Shown piece after piece: positions 33,955 to 43,038 of a stretch of 45,232 nt of DNA. The DNA is from Chitinophagales bacterium. GTDB lineage: Bacteria > Bacteroidota > Bacteroidia > Chitinophagales > LD1. The stretch is from NCBI GenBank assembly GCA_025057415.1, contig JANWXI010000014.1, positions 1-45,232 of the forward strand, in the 5' to 3' direction. The translations under genes and the position numbers were made by a program. Under the pieces are notes generated by a model. It searched no databases and was not told where the DNA came from. It saw only the letters and a program-made list of their open reading frames with translations. How positions within the stretch are numbered: the first letter of the stretch is position 1; every line of letters starts with the position of its first letter.

Positions 33955-35550
33955 TTACAGAAATATTTTCAATACATCACCCACCCGGATGGGGCGTGAG
34001 CTAATATGAGAGTTATCGGCTTTTATTTTTTCAACAGTAACTCCCTGATAACGCTGTGATATACTCCACAGGGTATCACCGGGTTGTACCACATGTAACA
34101 CGCAGCGGGGTTTCTGTTCGGTTGAAACTGTTTCTGCTTCAGTTTCGCTTGCGTTTTCAGTGGTTTGTTCCTCCTCTGCCGGCTCATTATGTTCCAATTC
34201 TGTATGAATGTCAGGCAGGAGGGTTGTGTCCTTCTCGAGTATACGCGGTGCGAATGCCTGAGCATAAGTATTGTTGATGATAGCGGGATTGGTTTGCGGC
34301 AAGTAAATTTTCAGTTTTTGACCGTGGTATAGTTTTGTGCTCCGCAACCCGTTCCATTTTTTGATAGAAGCAACTGCCACACCGTGTTTAGAGGCAATCT
34401 GGGTTATCGTTTCGTTTTTGCGCACTTTGTAGTAAATTACCTTGGGTGCCGATGCAGCAATGATTGCTTCGGTATCAGCATAGTAGATAGAAGTATCGTT
34501 CAGTATGGTTTTTTCATTTGCAATGAATGAGGCAACGCACTTTACGGGTAAGTTCAGCGGAAAACCGCTCTCTACATACGGTACAATACCGCGTTTCAGC
34601 GAAGGGTTGATGAATTGCAGTTCATCCTCACCGATACCGAGTACCGAGGCGATGTGTTTGAGTGTTACCTTACCTCTGAACATTACGGTATCAATGGCAT
34701 AAAGGTCGTAGCGTGGTGTCTGGGGAAGGATTTTAAAATCTTTGTGGTAGTGCAGTACGTATAGCGCAGCAATAAAACTGGGCACGTAGTTGCGTGTTTC
34801 AGCCGGCAGGTAGTGCATGATGGCCCAGAAGTTTTTAATGCCGCCTGCGCGTACAATGGCTTTGTTTACATTACCGGGTCCGGAGTTATATGCAGCAAGT
34901 ACCAAAGCCCAGTCGCCATACATTTTGTAAAGATCCTTCAGGTATGCTGCGGCTGCCTCGGTGGCTTTGCGGGGATCTCTGCGCTCATCCACGTATGTAT
35001 CGGCATGTACCCCGTACATCTGCCCGGTGGTGTACATCAGTTGCCATAGTCCGGTAGCGCCGGCACGCGACACAGCAATGGGGTTAAATGCCGATTCGAT
35101 TACCGGAAGGTACTTTAACTCTAAAGGCAAGCCGTGCTTGTCTAAGATCTCTTCAAACAGTGGGAAATAAACCTGGGCATTCGCTAAGCATCGGCTCATC
35201 AGCCCCCTGCGTTTGTAGGCAAAGGTTTCTAAAAATGGCTTCACGGCGCTGTTGTACGTAAGCGGAAACTCAGCAGGTATTTGTTTCATCTTTTCGGTAA
35301 TCTGAGCATCAGTATAGTGAGGCACCTGGTCGGGGGTGAGCAGGATGCTCTTGACTACCTGCGCATCGCTGACGAAAAATTTATCGCGTGTGAACAGGGA
35401 GTTGCTCATGCTGTCCAGAGCTGCAATCACCGGGTCAACTCCCTGGTGCGAGGAGAAGTAAGAAGTTTGGGCGAAAATGCCACTTGTGCAACTACACAAA
35501 TATGCCAGCAGCATCACGTATGTTGCTCGTAAGCTTTTTTTCGTTGCCAT
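33955..35550 (-). CDS. mltD: MltD-like lytic transglycosylase with two LysM domains
   Basis: 531-aa periplasmic or lipid-free secreted murein hydrolase. Signal peptide near residues 1-28. The SLT/MltD catalytic domain is around residues 130-270, with ESAFNPIAVSRAGATGLWQLM carrying the catalytic Glu, then VLAAYNSGPGNVNKA. LysM 1 is YYKVRKNETITQIASKHGV (about residues 370-415). A Glu/Thr-rich linker follows, then LysM 2, HVVQPGDTLWSISQRYQG, at the C-terminus. It cleaves glycan strands and probably works with PBP1C encoded downstream. Confidence 0.94.
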   Translation of the reverse strand: MATKKSLRATYVMLLAYLCSCTSGIFAQTSYFSSHQGVDPVIAALDSMSNSLFTRDKFFVSDAQVVKSILLTPDQVPHYTDAQITEKMKQIPAEFPLTYNSAVKPFLETFAYKRRGLMSRCLANAQVYFPLFEEILDKHGLPLELKYLPVIESAFNPIAVSRAGATGLWQLMYTTGQMYGVHADTYVDERRDPRKATEAAAAYLKDLYKMYGDWALVLAAYNSGPGNVNKAIVRAGGIKNFWAIMHYLPAETRNYVPSFIAALYVLHYHKDFKILPQTPRYDLYAIDTVMFRGKVTLKHIASVLGIGEDELQFINPSLKRGIVPYVESGFPLNLPVKCVASFIANEKTILNDTSIYYADTEAIIAASAPKVIYYKVRKNETITQIASKHGVAVASIKKWNGLRSTKLYHGQKLKIYLPQTNPAIINNTYAQAFAPRILEKDTTLLPDIHTELEHNEPAEEEQTTENASETEAETVSTEQKPRCVLHVVQPGDTLWSISQRYQGVTVEKIKADNSHISSRPIRVGDVLKIFL

Positions 35551-35710
35551 AACTGCGATAATAACGAATTCTGCAGTACAAAAATTTTAAATCATATACG
35601 CTTTTGACCGTATCCACAACATATCGCAGGTAAATAACGTGCTTTTCGCCCTATAAATTTAAGTTTTCCACTATTTTTAATGAAAATATAATCTGTGCAG
35701 GATATTGTAC

Positions 35711-35745
35711 AAAAAACAAAAAGCCCCTCTTTCCCAGAGTGGGCT
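35711..35745 (-). terminator. Intrinsic terminator of the PKD/T9SS gene
   Basis: AGCCC-CTCT pairs with AGAG-GGGCT through a single bulged T and a 5-nt loop (35722-35745). On the minus strand it is followed by TTTTTGTTTTTT. It lies about 28 nt beyond the stop of the gene at 35773. Confidence 0.8.
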
Positions 35746-35772
35746 GTTTTGTTTGAAGATAGTATTTTGATA

Positions 35773-36999
35773 TCAGTGGATGAGTTGTACTTTCTTTACT
35801 TCGCGAAGATTTTCACCGGTAATTTCTACCAGATACACTCCGTTTGTGAGATGATCAAGTTGCACAGAGTGTGCATTTGACTCAGCCGTTGATTGTGATG
35901 CAAGGCGGCCATCTAAACCGTACACATTTAACCGTGTCAGCTGTGTGTTATTGGCAAATACCGTAATTGTTTTACCAGTCACTTGAATACGCACATTGTT
36001 GTTTTCTACATCGTTTGTGCCGGAGGTAATTTCATTCACAAATACTGTGGTTGTAGTTTGGTCCATGCAGCCATACTGGTTAGAAGCTTTCATTTTAACG
36101 GTGTAAGTGCCGGGTTCATAGTAAGCAATAGTAGGGTTGGCAACACCGTAGATGAGAGTGCCGTCGCCAAAGTCCCATTCAAACTGATTGGCATTTTGTG
36201 CCAGGGCGTGAAAATCAATCTCCTCGCCTATTGTAACTTCATGATCAGATACCTGAATATTGGCAGTAACAACAATACCGCTTACGCTGAACGGACGAGT
36301 TACCGTATAACCGTTATAGCTTAGCAGCAACATGTATTCACCGCTGGGTAATGAAGTAAACGTCACGGTTGAATTTACATTAGTATGTGACCCTATAAGG
36401 TTGTTTTGCGTGTCGTACAAATTGCAGTACGTCCAGGTAATGGAGTTGTCAACCTGCACGGTGATAGAGCCATTATTATCGCTGCAGCCGGCATTCGTTG
36501 ATGAGAAGGAAGCCGGAGTAGAAACATGCAAAAAGAAACGTCCTGTAGTTGGCTCGTTGGCATCCAGCGTGGTAGTGTAAGCGCCACTGCGCAGGTCGTG
36601 GAAAGTCCCGTTTAATTTATCCTCCAGGCGAATGATAGATGTCGGGTCAAAGTTGTCCAGTAACATCGGGATGATGAAATATTGATCCGTTTGGTCGACA
36701 TCTGCTCCGATAGCAACTACCTCGGTTTGATAAAGTGTACCGATACCGTTTATAGAGCAGGGAGTGTTATCAGAAGTGACACTCCACAAAACAGGCACAC
36801 CCGCTACACCGCTGAAAGTTTTTTGCGCATCTTCCAGATAAACATAATTCGGATTGATGGCGTGGTCAAAGTAAATTGTGGTTTGATCCAGTTGGCCTGT
36901 AGTGGATGACTGCAGGCGAAGTTGCACGGTCTTTTTGTCCTGGGTTGCCCATGCCAGGTTGGCTACTAGTAGTGTGAGTGTGATTATTGGGGTTTTCAT
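35773..36999 (-). CDS. Secreted PKD-domain protein with T9SS type A sorting domain
   Basis: 408 aa. Signal peptide 1-18 (LTLLVANLAWA). Residues about 20-150 are beta-rich and unassigned (LRLQSSTTGQLDQTTIYFD). About 155-245 is an Ig/SprB-like beta-sandwich with Cys residues. About 245-325 is a PKD domain (FEWDFGDGTLIYGVANPTI ... GTYTVKMKASN). The last 75 residues are a type A sorting domain (LTRLNVYGLDGRLASQ ... TNGVYLVEITGENLREVKKV). Expected on the cell surface; ligand unknown. Confidence 0.88.
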   Translation of the reverse strand: MKTPIITLTLLVANLAWATQDKKTVQLRLQSSTTGQLDQTTIYFDHAINPNYVYLEDAQKTFSGVAGVPVLWSVTSDNTPCSINGIGTLYQTEVVAIGADVDQTDQYFIIPMLLDNFDPTSIIRLEDKLNGTFHDLRSGAYTTTLDANEPTTGRFFLHVSTPASFSSTNAGCSDNNGSITVQVDNSITWTYCNLYDTQNNLIGSHTNVNSTVTFTSLPSGEYMLLLSYNGYTVTRPFSVSGIVVTANIQVSDHEVTIGEEIDFHALAQNANQFEWDFGDGTLIYGVANPTIAYYEPGTYTVKMKASNQYGCMDQTTTTVFVNEITSGTNDVENNNVRIQVTGKTITVFANNTQLTRLNVYGLDGRLASQSTAESNAHSVQLDHLTNGVYLVEITGENLREVKKVQLIH

Positions 37000-37267
37000 A
37001 TTGGGGTGGTCTTTAGTGTGTCTTTTATCCCTTCAACCCCGTGTTCCTTGTATATCGCAGGCAGGTTCCGATGCCTTTGATTACCTGTTTTTACGCACCA
37101 ACGGCATAAAAGTTACAGGTTACTCAATTTTTTGAGGAAGGAGTCAGAATAAAAATTCGGAATACTACCGGTTAGTTTGAATCTTTGTGTATTATCTTTT
37201 GTGTTTTATTGCATTTACTTATAACACAATGTGGCAATTAATTTTACTGATTTTTGTTGTTTGTTAT

Positions 37268-37402
37268 GGGGTGCCCCCGCTGCTGTGCTCCGCAGATCTG
37301 TGTGCAGCAGCGGGGTCGGGCTGACCCGCTCCAAGTCCTCGCCGCGCCCGCGCTAAAAGCGCGGGCGCGGGCTGCGGGCTTTCCGCTCGCATCCCTCACC
37401 CG
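37268..37402 (-). repeat. GC-rich structured intergenic repeat, copy D (reverse)
   Basis: Inverted copy with GGGGTGCCCCC at 37268-37278 and CGCATCCCTCACCCG at the other end. The distal stem CCCCGCTGCTG 37275-37285 with CAGCAGCGGGG 37305-37315 is perfect, and the central stem has 13 perfect pairs, 37342-37354 with 37358-37370, closed by an AAA loop. The 5' block of the family is partly replaced, so only the stems and ends are shared. Confidence 0.83.
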
Positions 37403-37480
37403 GCAATCTCGATTAAAAAATTACATCATCCATATAAGAAAAGGTAAAGCATCTTGCAGCCTTCTGGCAACTACTTTTTT

Positions 37481-37508
37481 GCGCGCCCGTACTGCAGGCA
37501 TGGGCGCG
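37481..37508 (+). repeat. Remnant of the structured repeat between copies D and E
   Basis: CGCGCCC (37482-37488) pairs with GGGCGCG (37502-37508) around a 13-nt loop and is followed by GAGAAG, like the central hairpin plus GGCGGAAG of copies A, C and E. No constant ends remain. Probably a decayed or partial copy. Confidence 0.45.
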
Positions 37509-37578
37509 GAGAAGAGTAGAATTGTGACTAGAAACAATAGTAGTCAAACGACTTTTCGCCCTATTACTCCTCTGCAAT

Positions 37579-37740
37579 CGGGTGAGGGATGCGTAGGGCG
37601 CGAGCGCAGCGAAGCGGCCGCGCCCGCACCGCTGATAAACAATCAACGCGTGGGCGCGGCGGAAGCGACAGCGTACCCCGTAGCACGCCCCACCCCGCTG
37701 CGGCGCGTGAGGTACGAGCGCGCCGCAGCGGGGGCACCCC
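37579..37740 (+). repeat. GC-rich structured intergenic repeat, copy E
   Basis: Complete copy with CGGGTGAGGGATGCG and GGGGCACCCC ends. Stem GGGCGCG 37596-37602 with CGCGCCC 37619-37625; competing stem 37617-37627 with 37650-37660 (10 pairs plus one G-U). The distal stem is the longest in the window: CCCCGCTGCGGCGCG 37693-37707 with CGCGCCGCAGCGGGG 37719-37733, 15 perfect pairs. The flanks resemble those of copy C. Confidence 0.88.
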
Positions 37741-38008
37741 ATAATGAAAAAAATGATTGAAGTAGTGGTTAAGTTATCATAGTATAAATTTATCCCGATG
37801 ATTTGAGAATATTTGTGAAGAGTAAAAATGTCGTATTAAATTAAAGTACATTAAACGGTTTTAACTGAAATGTTTTTCAGCCATAACGCAATGTATTTGC
37901 GTGGTTGGTTTTTTTACGGAGTATATATACGCCTATATCAATCAGTTTTATTACTGTCACCAAAACGGGCAGTTTTACGCTGATAGGAAGTTGCAGAAGT
38001 TATGTAAT

Positions 38009-38016
38009 TATATTTG
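38009..38016 (+). promoter_or_regulatory. -7 promoter box (TATATTTG), leaderless type
   Basis: Exact match ending 4 nt before the GTG at 38021. It is the best evidence that the gene starts at that GTG and not at the GTG at 37901. Confidence 0.55.
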
Positions 38017-38020
38017 TTGC

Positions 38021-38854
38021 GTGCGCGTAGCCATAACGGGGGCAAATGGGTTTATAGGGTCGCAACTGGCTGCTTACTTAGAGGCACGGGGCGACACTGT
38101 ACAGCGTTGGGTGCGAAAGCCCCGAGGGGAGAACACCCGCAAGTTTGAGCTGAAGGACACCCATAACATACCATCTGTGGCGGGCTTGGATGCTCTGGTA
38201 CATACTGCATACATGCCGTATAGCCCACGCAATAAAAATGCATACGAAATCAACGTAAAGATGGCAGGCGCGCTGGCTGCAAGCTGTGGAGCCGCGGGGG
38301 TGCATTTTGTATTTCTATCCTCGCTTTCTGCGCATGAAGGTGCTACATCTGTGTATGGTCTGCAGAAAAGGGCTTGTGAGAGGAGTGTGCTGACTCACGG
38401 AGGGTTGGTCATCAGGCCGGGTTTAGTGATTGGTAGCGCGGGGCTTTATAAACGCATCAGCGATGCACTGAAGCGCTCGCGTATTGTGCCCATCATAGAC
38501 GGTGGCCGCCAGCCCGTGCAGGTAGTGGCTATTGAAGATTTAGTGAAAGCCATCGCCAAAAGTATTGACCAGCGCGCCACAGGTATCCTCACGATTGCAA
38601 CCGAAAGGGCATATACGATGCGAGAGTTTTATCAGCTGGTTGGGCGCAGTTTGGGAGTTACACCGCTGTTTCTGCCGGTTCCTTATAGTTTAATCTATGG
38701 GGCTTTGTGGCTTTTAGAAAAAACAGGCATACCATCAGCAGCAGGCACCGATAATCTGAAAGGATTAAAAAACAGTGTGGTACATCGGGTGCGCGATTCA
38801 CTGGAGCAGTTGCAAATAGAGGTGAAAGGGCTGGAGGAAATATTGTGTGTTTGA
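38021..38854 (+). CDS. NAD-dependent nucleoside-sugar epimerase/dehydratase family protein
   Basis: 277 aa from the GTG at 38021. The Rossmann motif ITGANGFIGSQL is at the very N-terminus, as expected for this family. VFLSSLSAHEGATSVYGLQKRACE contains the Ser and Tyr-x-x-x-Lys catalytic residues. RPGLVIG and the C-terminal ATERAYTMREFYQLVGRSLG match SDR-e epimerases. The sugar or steroid substrate is not predictable. The ORF extends upstream to 37901 but those 40 residues have no Rossmann content and would place the glycine motif abnormally deep. Confidence 0.85.
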   Translation: MRVAITGANGFIGSQLAAYLEARGDTVQRWVRKPRGENTRKFELKDTHNIPSVAGLDALVHTAYMPYSPRNKNAYEINVKMAGALAASCGAAGVHFVFLSSLSAHEGATSVYGLQKRACERSVLTHGGLVIRPGLVIGSAGLYKRISDALKRSRIVPIIDGGRQPVQVVAIEDLVKAIAKSIDQRATGILTIATERAYTMREFYQLVGRSLGVTPLFLPVPYSLIYGALWLLEKTGIPSAAGTDNLKGLKNSVVHRVRDSLEQLQIEVKGLEEILCV

Positions 38855-38910
38855 TAAGGTTAAACGCTGCTTGTTCATATACAGGTTTTATCACCTCTGC
38901 GAAAACATCT

Positions 38911-38918
38911 TACATTTG
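38911..38918 (+). promoter_or_regulatory. -7 promoter box (TACATTTG) of aconitase
   Basis: Exact TAnnTTTG match 38 nt before the ATG at 38957. A TTTTA at about 38886 sits near the expected -33 position. Confidence 0.5.
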
Positions 38919-38956
38919 TCCCCCGATTATAATCGTTAACATTTAATCCTTCTACA

Positions 38957-41224
38957 ATGGCATTTGATATTGATATGATACGGAAGGTATATGCCGAGTT
39001 ACCTTCCCGGATGGCGGCTGTGCGCTCTGTGCTGAAACGCCCCCTCACGCTTACGGAAAAAATTCTTTACACACACCTGCATGCCCAGCAGCAAATAGCT
39101 GACTTTGAGCGCGGCAAGAGCTATGTTGATTTTGCACCCGACCGTGTAGCCATGCAGGACGCCACTGCCCAAATGGCGCTTTTACAGTTTATGCAGGCGG
39201 GTCGTCCGCGGGTGGCAGTGCCTACCACGGTTCATTGCGACCACCTCATTACTGCCAAAGATGGCTCTAAAACTGACCTGGCGGCGGCCATCTCCGGAAA
39301 CAAGGAGGTGTATGACTTTCTGGCCTCCGTTTCTAATAAGTACGGTATCGGTTTCTGGAAACCCGGCGCTGGTATTATCCACCAGATTATTCTGGAGAAT
39401 TATGCCTTCCCGGGTGGAATGATGATAGGCACCGATAGCCACACCGTAAACGCTGGCGGACTCGGAATGATAGCCATTGGCGTGGGCGGTGCAGATGCCT
39501 GCGATGTTATGGCCGGGCTACCCTGGGAACTGAAATGGCCTAAACTCATCGGTGTAAAACTCACCGGAAAACTGAACGGCTGGACTTCTCCCAAAGATGT
39601 AATTCTCAAAGTGGCTGGCATTCTGACTGTTAAAGGCGGCACAGGCGCCGTAGTAGAGTATTTTGGTGAAGGCGCCTTAGCCATGAGTTGTACCGGTAAA
39701 GGGACCATTTGCAACATGGGTGCCGAAATAGGCGCTACTACCTCTACCTTTGGCTATGACGACAGCATGCGCCGTTACCTCATTGCCACCGGACGTGCCG
39801 ATGTGGCTGAAGCGGCCGACTCCGTAAAGGAGCACCTTACCGCTGACCCCGAAGTGTACGCCAACCCCGAAAAGTATTTTGACCAGCTTATTGAGATTAA
39901 CTTGAGCGAGCTTGAGCCGCATATCAACGGTCCGTTTACGCCCGACCTCGCTACCCCAATTTCTAAAATGAAAGAAGCTGCTGCTGTAAACAATTGGCCT
40001 ACCGAAGTAAAAGTGGGTCTTATTGGCAGTTGTACCAACTCTTCTTATGAAGACATTTCGCGTGCCGTTTCACTGGCAAGGCAGGCGGTTGAAAAAAATC
40101 TGAAAGCAAAAGCCGAGTTCAGCATCACGCCCGGCTCTGAACAGATACGTTACACCATTGAACGCGACGGGTTTATTGAAGTATTCAATAAAATAGGAGC
40201 CACGGTTTACGCCAACGCATGCGGGCCTTGCATCGGTATGTGGGCAAGGGCGGGCGCTGATAAGAAAGAAAAGAACACCATCGTTCATTCTTTTAACCGA
40301 AACTTTGCTGCCCGCCAGGACGGTAACCCCAACACGTATGCCTTTGTGGCATCGCCCGAAATTACCACAGCCCTTGCCATTGCAGGAGATTTGACCTTTA
40401 ACCCCATCACCGATACACTGGTAAATGAAAAGGGAGAGCAGGTAAAATTAGACCCGCCCGTGGGCGATGAGCTGCCTGTGAAAGGTTTTGCCGTGGAAGA
40501 TAACGGTTATGTGGCACCAGCCGAAGACGGCAGTAAAGTTGAAGTGATCGTTTCCCCCACTTCTGACCGCCTCCAGTTGCTTGAGCCGTTCCCCGCCTGG
40601 GAGGGCACTGACCTATTCGGCTTACGTCTGCTCATTAAAGTAAAAGGAAAGTGCACAACCGACCATATTTCTATGGCAGGTCCCTGGCTCAAATACCGCG
40701 GCCATTTAGACAACATCAGCAACAACCTTCTCATCGGTGCAGTCAATTACTTTAATAACAAAACCAACTCCGTGAAAAATCAACTCACGGGACAATATGA
40801 TGAAGTACCCAAAGTGCAGCGCGCATACAAAGCCGCCGGCATAGGTTCGGTAGTGGTGGGTGATGAAAACTACGGGGAGGGTTCAAGCCGCGAACATGCC
40901 GCCATGGAGCCACGTCACCTGGGAGTGCGCGCTATTCTGGTTAAGTCATTTGCCCGCATTCATGAAACAAACCTTAAAAAACAGGGCATGCTCGCACTTA
41001 CGTTTGTTAACAAAGAAGATTATGATAAAATACAGGAGGACGATGTGATAGACATTCTCGGCCTCACTACGTTTGCTCCGGGCAAAAATCTCACTGTTCG
41101 CCTCACACATTCAGATGGCACTACGGAGAGTTTTGAGGTATCGCACTCTTACAACGAACAACAAATTGAGTGGTTTAAAGCTGGCGGAGCGCTGAACATA
41201 ATCCGCGCCAGTTTGGCGAAGTAA
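38957..41224 (+). CDS. acnA: Aconitate hydratase (mitochondrial-type AcnA)
   Basis: Citrate to isocitrate isomerase of the TCA cycle with a [4Fe-4S] cluster; cytosolic. 755 aa, the length of the mitochondrial-type (ACO2-like) family. Cluster ligands: [10 protein letters not shown] (first Cys) and ACGPCIGMW (two Cys). Catalytic motifs: [26 protein letters not shown], and [12 protein letters not shown]. The C-terminal swivel domain has [20 protein letters not shown] and [17 protein letters not shown]. Single-gene unit with its own promoter and a possible hairpin after the stop. Confidence 0.97.
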   Translation: MAFDIDMIRKVYAELPSRMAAVRSVLKRPLTLTEKILYTHLHAQQQIADFERGKSYVDFAPDRVAMQDATAQMALLQFMQAGRPRVAVPTTVHCDHLITAKDGSKTDLAAAISGNKEVYDFLASVSNKYGIGFWKPGAGIIHQIILENYAFPGGMMIGTDSHTVNAGGLGMIAIGVGGADACDVMAGLPWELKWPKLIGVKLTGKLNGWTSPKDVILKVAGILTVKGGTGAVVEYFGEGALAMSCTGKGTICNMGAEIGATTSTFGYDDSMRRYLIATGRADVAEAADSVKEHLTADPEVYANPEKYFDQLIEINLSELEPHINGPFTPDLATPISKMKEAAAVNNWPTEVKVGLIGSCTNSSYEDISRAVSLARQAVEKNLKAKAEFSITPGSEQIRYTIERDGFIEVFNKIGATVYANACGPCIGMWARAGADKKEKNTIVHSFNRNFAARQDGNPNTYAFVASPEITTALAIAGDLTFNPITDTLVNEKGEQVKLDPPVGDELPVKGFAVEDNGYVAPAEDGSKVEVIVSPTSDRLQLLEPFPAWEGTDLFGLRLLIKVKGKCTTDHISMAGPWLKYRGHLDNISNNLLIGAVNYFNNKTNSVKNQLTGQYDEVPKVQRAYKAAGIGSVVVGDENYGEGSSREHAAMEPRHLGVRAILVKSFARIHETNLKKQGMLALTFVNKEDYDKIQEDDVIDILGLTTFAPGKNLTVRLTHSDGTTESFEVSHSYNEQQIEWFKAGGALNIIRASLAK

Positions 41225-41230
41225 CAGACG

Positions 41231-41256
41231 GTTATAACAGCTTTTATTGTTGTAAC
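41231..41256 (+). terminator. Weak hairpin after aconitase
   Basis: GTTATAACA (41231-41239) pairs with TGTTGTAAC (41248-41256), 8 pairs plus one G-U, and is followed by CGCTTTTT. The U-run is short and the stem is AT-rich, so it is only a possible terminator. Confidence 0.4.
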
Positions 41257-41437
41257 ATTCGCTTTTTACGGCATATTGCCGAAGTTCACATAACTTTCAT
41301 GTGCGGTAACACAAGAGGGTGTGGTGTATATTGAATGGATTGTTTCATCCGCATACACAAGTACTAATTCGATGTATGTTGAGATGCTGCTTGTATAGGG
41401 ATTACGGGCGCTACATTTAGCTTTGAGTTTTGCACGT

Positions 41438-41468
41438 TTTGCAATTCTGTTACATAATGCTATATTTG
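41438..41468 (+). promoter_or_regulatory. Bacteroidota promoter (-33 TTTG, -7 TATATTTG) of rpmE2
   Basis: TTTG at 41438-41441, 19-nt spacer, then TATATTTG at 41461-41468. This is the clearest full promoter in the window. The ATG of rpmE2 follows 22 nt later. Confidence 0.75.
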
Positions 41469-41490
41469 CCGCCCTTAAAATTTCGCAATC

Positions 41491-41775
41491 ATGAAAAAAG
41501 ACATACACCCGACCAATTACCGCTTGGTGGTATTCAAGGATATATCCTTAGACAAGGCGTGGTTGGGCAAAAGCACTGCTAATACCAAAGAGACCATCGT
41601 TTGGGAAGACGGCAAAGAATATCCGCTTATAAAATTGGAAATCTCCAACGAAAGCCATCCGTTTTATACCGGTAAAATGAAATATGTTGATACGGCTGGT
41701 CGTATTGACAAGTTCAAGAAAAAATACACTAAGAAATCTAAGGCAACTGCCTCTAACGAGGAAAACAAACAGTAA
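41491..41775 (+). CDS. rpmE2: 50S ribosomal protein L31, type B
   Basis: 94 aa; bL31 of the zinc-free type B. Begins [17 protein letters not shown] and has the conserved [21 protein letters not shown]. No cysteines, so it lacks the zinc site of type A and is the form used under zinc limitation or as the only form in many Bacteroidota. Basic tail with Lys-rich end. Followed by a strong terminator. Confidence 0.97.
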   Translation: MKKDIHPTNYRLVVFKDISLDKAWLGKSTANTKETIVWEDGKEYPLIKLEISNESHPFYTGKMKYVDTAGRIDKFKKKYTKKSKATASNEENKQ

Positions 41776-41777
41776 AG

Positions 41778-41799
41778 AAACCCCCGCAAGGGGGTTTTT
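41778..41799 (+). terminator. Rho-independent terminator of rpmE2
   Basis: CCCCC-GCAA-GGGGG stem-loop (41781-41794), extended by the A residues before it pairing with the T residues after, followed by TTTTT. It separates L31 from the GlmU-like gene. Confidence 0.88.
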
Positions 41800-41815
41800 A
41801 ATTTCCGTTATTTCT

Positions 41816-41823
41816 CATCTTTA
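41816..41823 (+). promoter_or_regulatory. Possible -7-like box (CATCTTTA), leaderless type
   Basis: Weak (two mismatches to TAnnTTTG), but ends 4 nt before the ATG at 41828, as in the other leaderless-type starts. It follows the L31 terminator directly. Confidence 0.3.
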
Positions 41824-41827
41824 CGGC

Positions 41828-43030
41828 ATGAACTTCGTGCTGTTTGACCCGTTACCTATCCGGCAACGCTTGCTGCCTTTCACCTATACGCGTACGGTGG
41901 CAGATATTCGCCTGGGTATCCTCACCATTCGCGAAAAATGGGAGAGATGCCTGCAGGCAAAAGCCCACTCCCTGACAGAACACTATCTGACTTCTAAGTA
42001 TGCTGCATGTCCCGATGCAGAGGGTACTCTGTACATAAATGGCAGTATATTGCCTGATGAGAAACTGCTCGATGCCATCCGGGGGCTGGGCGCCATGCAG
42101 GCATTGATGAGCCATAATATGCTCATCGCTTTTAAATCAGAAAAACAACACCTCAACTACGAAAACTACGAGGGAATTGCACGTGGCTTCACGCATATAC
42201 CGTATGCGCATCCGGTCATACAGCTCAAAAACATATATGATATATTTTCTATGAACCACACCGCCCTGAAAGATGATTTCCGGCTAATCACAAGCGGGCG
42301 GACCTCACAAAAAATAAGCAGCACCAATACGGTAATCGGGTCTGAAACGGAAATATTTCTGGAGGAAGGAGCAGTGGTAGAGGCGAGTATCCTGAATACA
42401 AAAAACGGCCCCATTTACATCGGGCATCATGCAGAGGTTATGGAGGGTTGTGCCATACGGGGTGGATTTGCCCTGTGTGAACACGGCACGCTCAAAATGA
42501 GTGCGAAAGTATATGGAGCCACCACTCTGGGTCCACATTGCAAGGCGGGCGGAGAGTTAAACAACGTTGTAATGTTTGGATACAGCAACAAAGCACATGA
42601 TGGATTTTTGGGAAACTCGGTGATAGGCGAATGGTGCAACCTCGGTGCCGATACCAACAACAGCAACCTGAAAAACAATTATGGTATTGTGGAAATTTTC
42701 AGTTATGCCGAAAATAAGTCCGTTAGCACCGGCTTGCAGTTTTGCGGGCTTTTCATGGGTGACCATAGCAAGAGCGGCATCAATACCATGTTCAATACCG
42801 GTACGGTAGTAGGCGTAAGCGCTAATATATTTGGCGGAGATTTTCCTCCTAAATTCATTCCGTCATTTTCGTGGGGAGGCGCTCAATGGCTGCGCACCTT
42901 TACGTTTGATAAGGCCATAGAAGTGGCGACAAGGGTAATGGAGCGCCGGGGAATTGTGCTGAGTGATGCCGACAAGGCAATTCTGCGCGAAGTATATCAG
43001 CGCGATGCCGTGTATCGCGAAAAGTTTTAA
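41828..43030 (+). CDS. GlmU-like sugar nucleotidyltransferase/acyltransferase family protein
   Basis: 400 aa from the ATG at 41828. The N-terminal third has the family motif LLPFTYTRTVADIRLGIL ... EKW (about residues 15-40), part of a sugar-nucleotidyltransferase-like domain without the classical GxGxR loop. The C-terminal two-thirds is a left-handed beta-helix of hexapeptide repeats (GAVVEASILNTKNGPIYIG, GEWCNLGADTNNSNLKNN). This is the Bacteroidota 'GlmU family protein' of uncertain substrate, not canonical GlmU. The ORF extends upstream to 41684 but overlaps L31 and its terminator, so that start is rejected. Confidence 0.87.
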   Translation: MNFVLFDPLPIRQRLLPFTYTRTVADIRLGILTIREKWERCLQAKAHSLTEHYLTSKYAACPDAEGTLYINGSILPDEKLLDAIRGLGAMQALMSHNMLIAFKSEKQHLNYENYEGIARGFTHIPYAHPVIQLKNIYDIFSMNHTALKDDFRLITSGRTSQKISSTNTVIGSETEIFLEEGAVVEASILNTKNGPIYIGHHAEVMEGCAIRGGFALCEHGTLKMSAKVYGATTLGPHCKAGGELNNVVMFGYSNKAHDGFLGNSVIGEWCNLGADTNNSNLKNNYGIVEIFSYAENKSVSTGLQFCGLFMGDHSKSGINTMFNTGTVVGVSANIFGGDFPPKFIPSFSWGGAQWLRTFTFDKAIEVATRVMERRGIVLSDADKAILREVYQRDAVYREKF

Positions 43031-43038
43031 AAAGAGAT

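Larger units (their letters stand above)
37000..38020. other. About 1 kb gene-free region with repeat copies D and E
   Basis: Between divergent genes. 37000-37267 is AT-rich with only the promoter of the gene on the left expected. Copy D in reverse (37268-37402) and copy E forward (37579-37740) follow, with a remnant hairpin between. 37741-38008 is AT-rich. The ORFs that cross this region overlap the repeats and lack any recognisable protein family. Confidence 0.65.

Noticed and set aside
37579-37740. The repeat as an insertion sequence
   Set aside because: No transposase, only weak terminal similarity (GGGTG at both ends) and no target duplication that I could identify by eye; a non-autonomous element remains possible but unproven.
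38052-38305. Minus-strand ORFs inside the epimerase gene
   Set aside because: They are antisense shadows of the Rossmann-fold gene, which has clear motifs.
41684-41827. Extended N-terminus of the GlmU-like protein
   Set aside because: The extension overlaps the L31 coding region and its terminator, has no domain content, and the family motif begins at the ATG at 41828.
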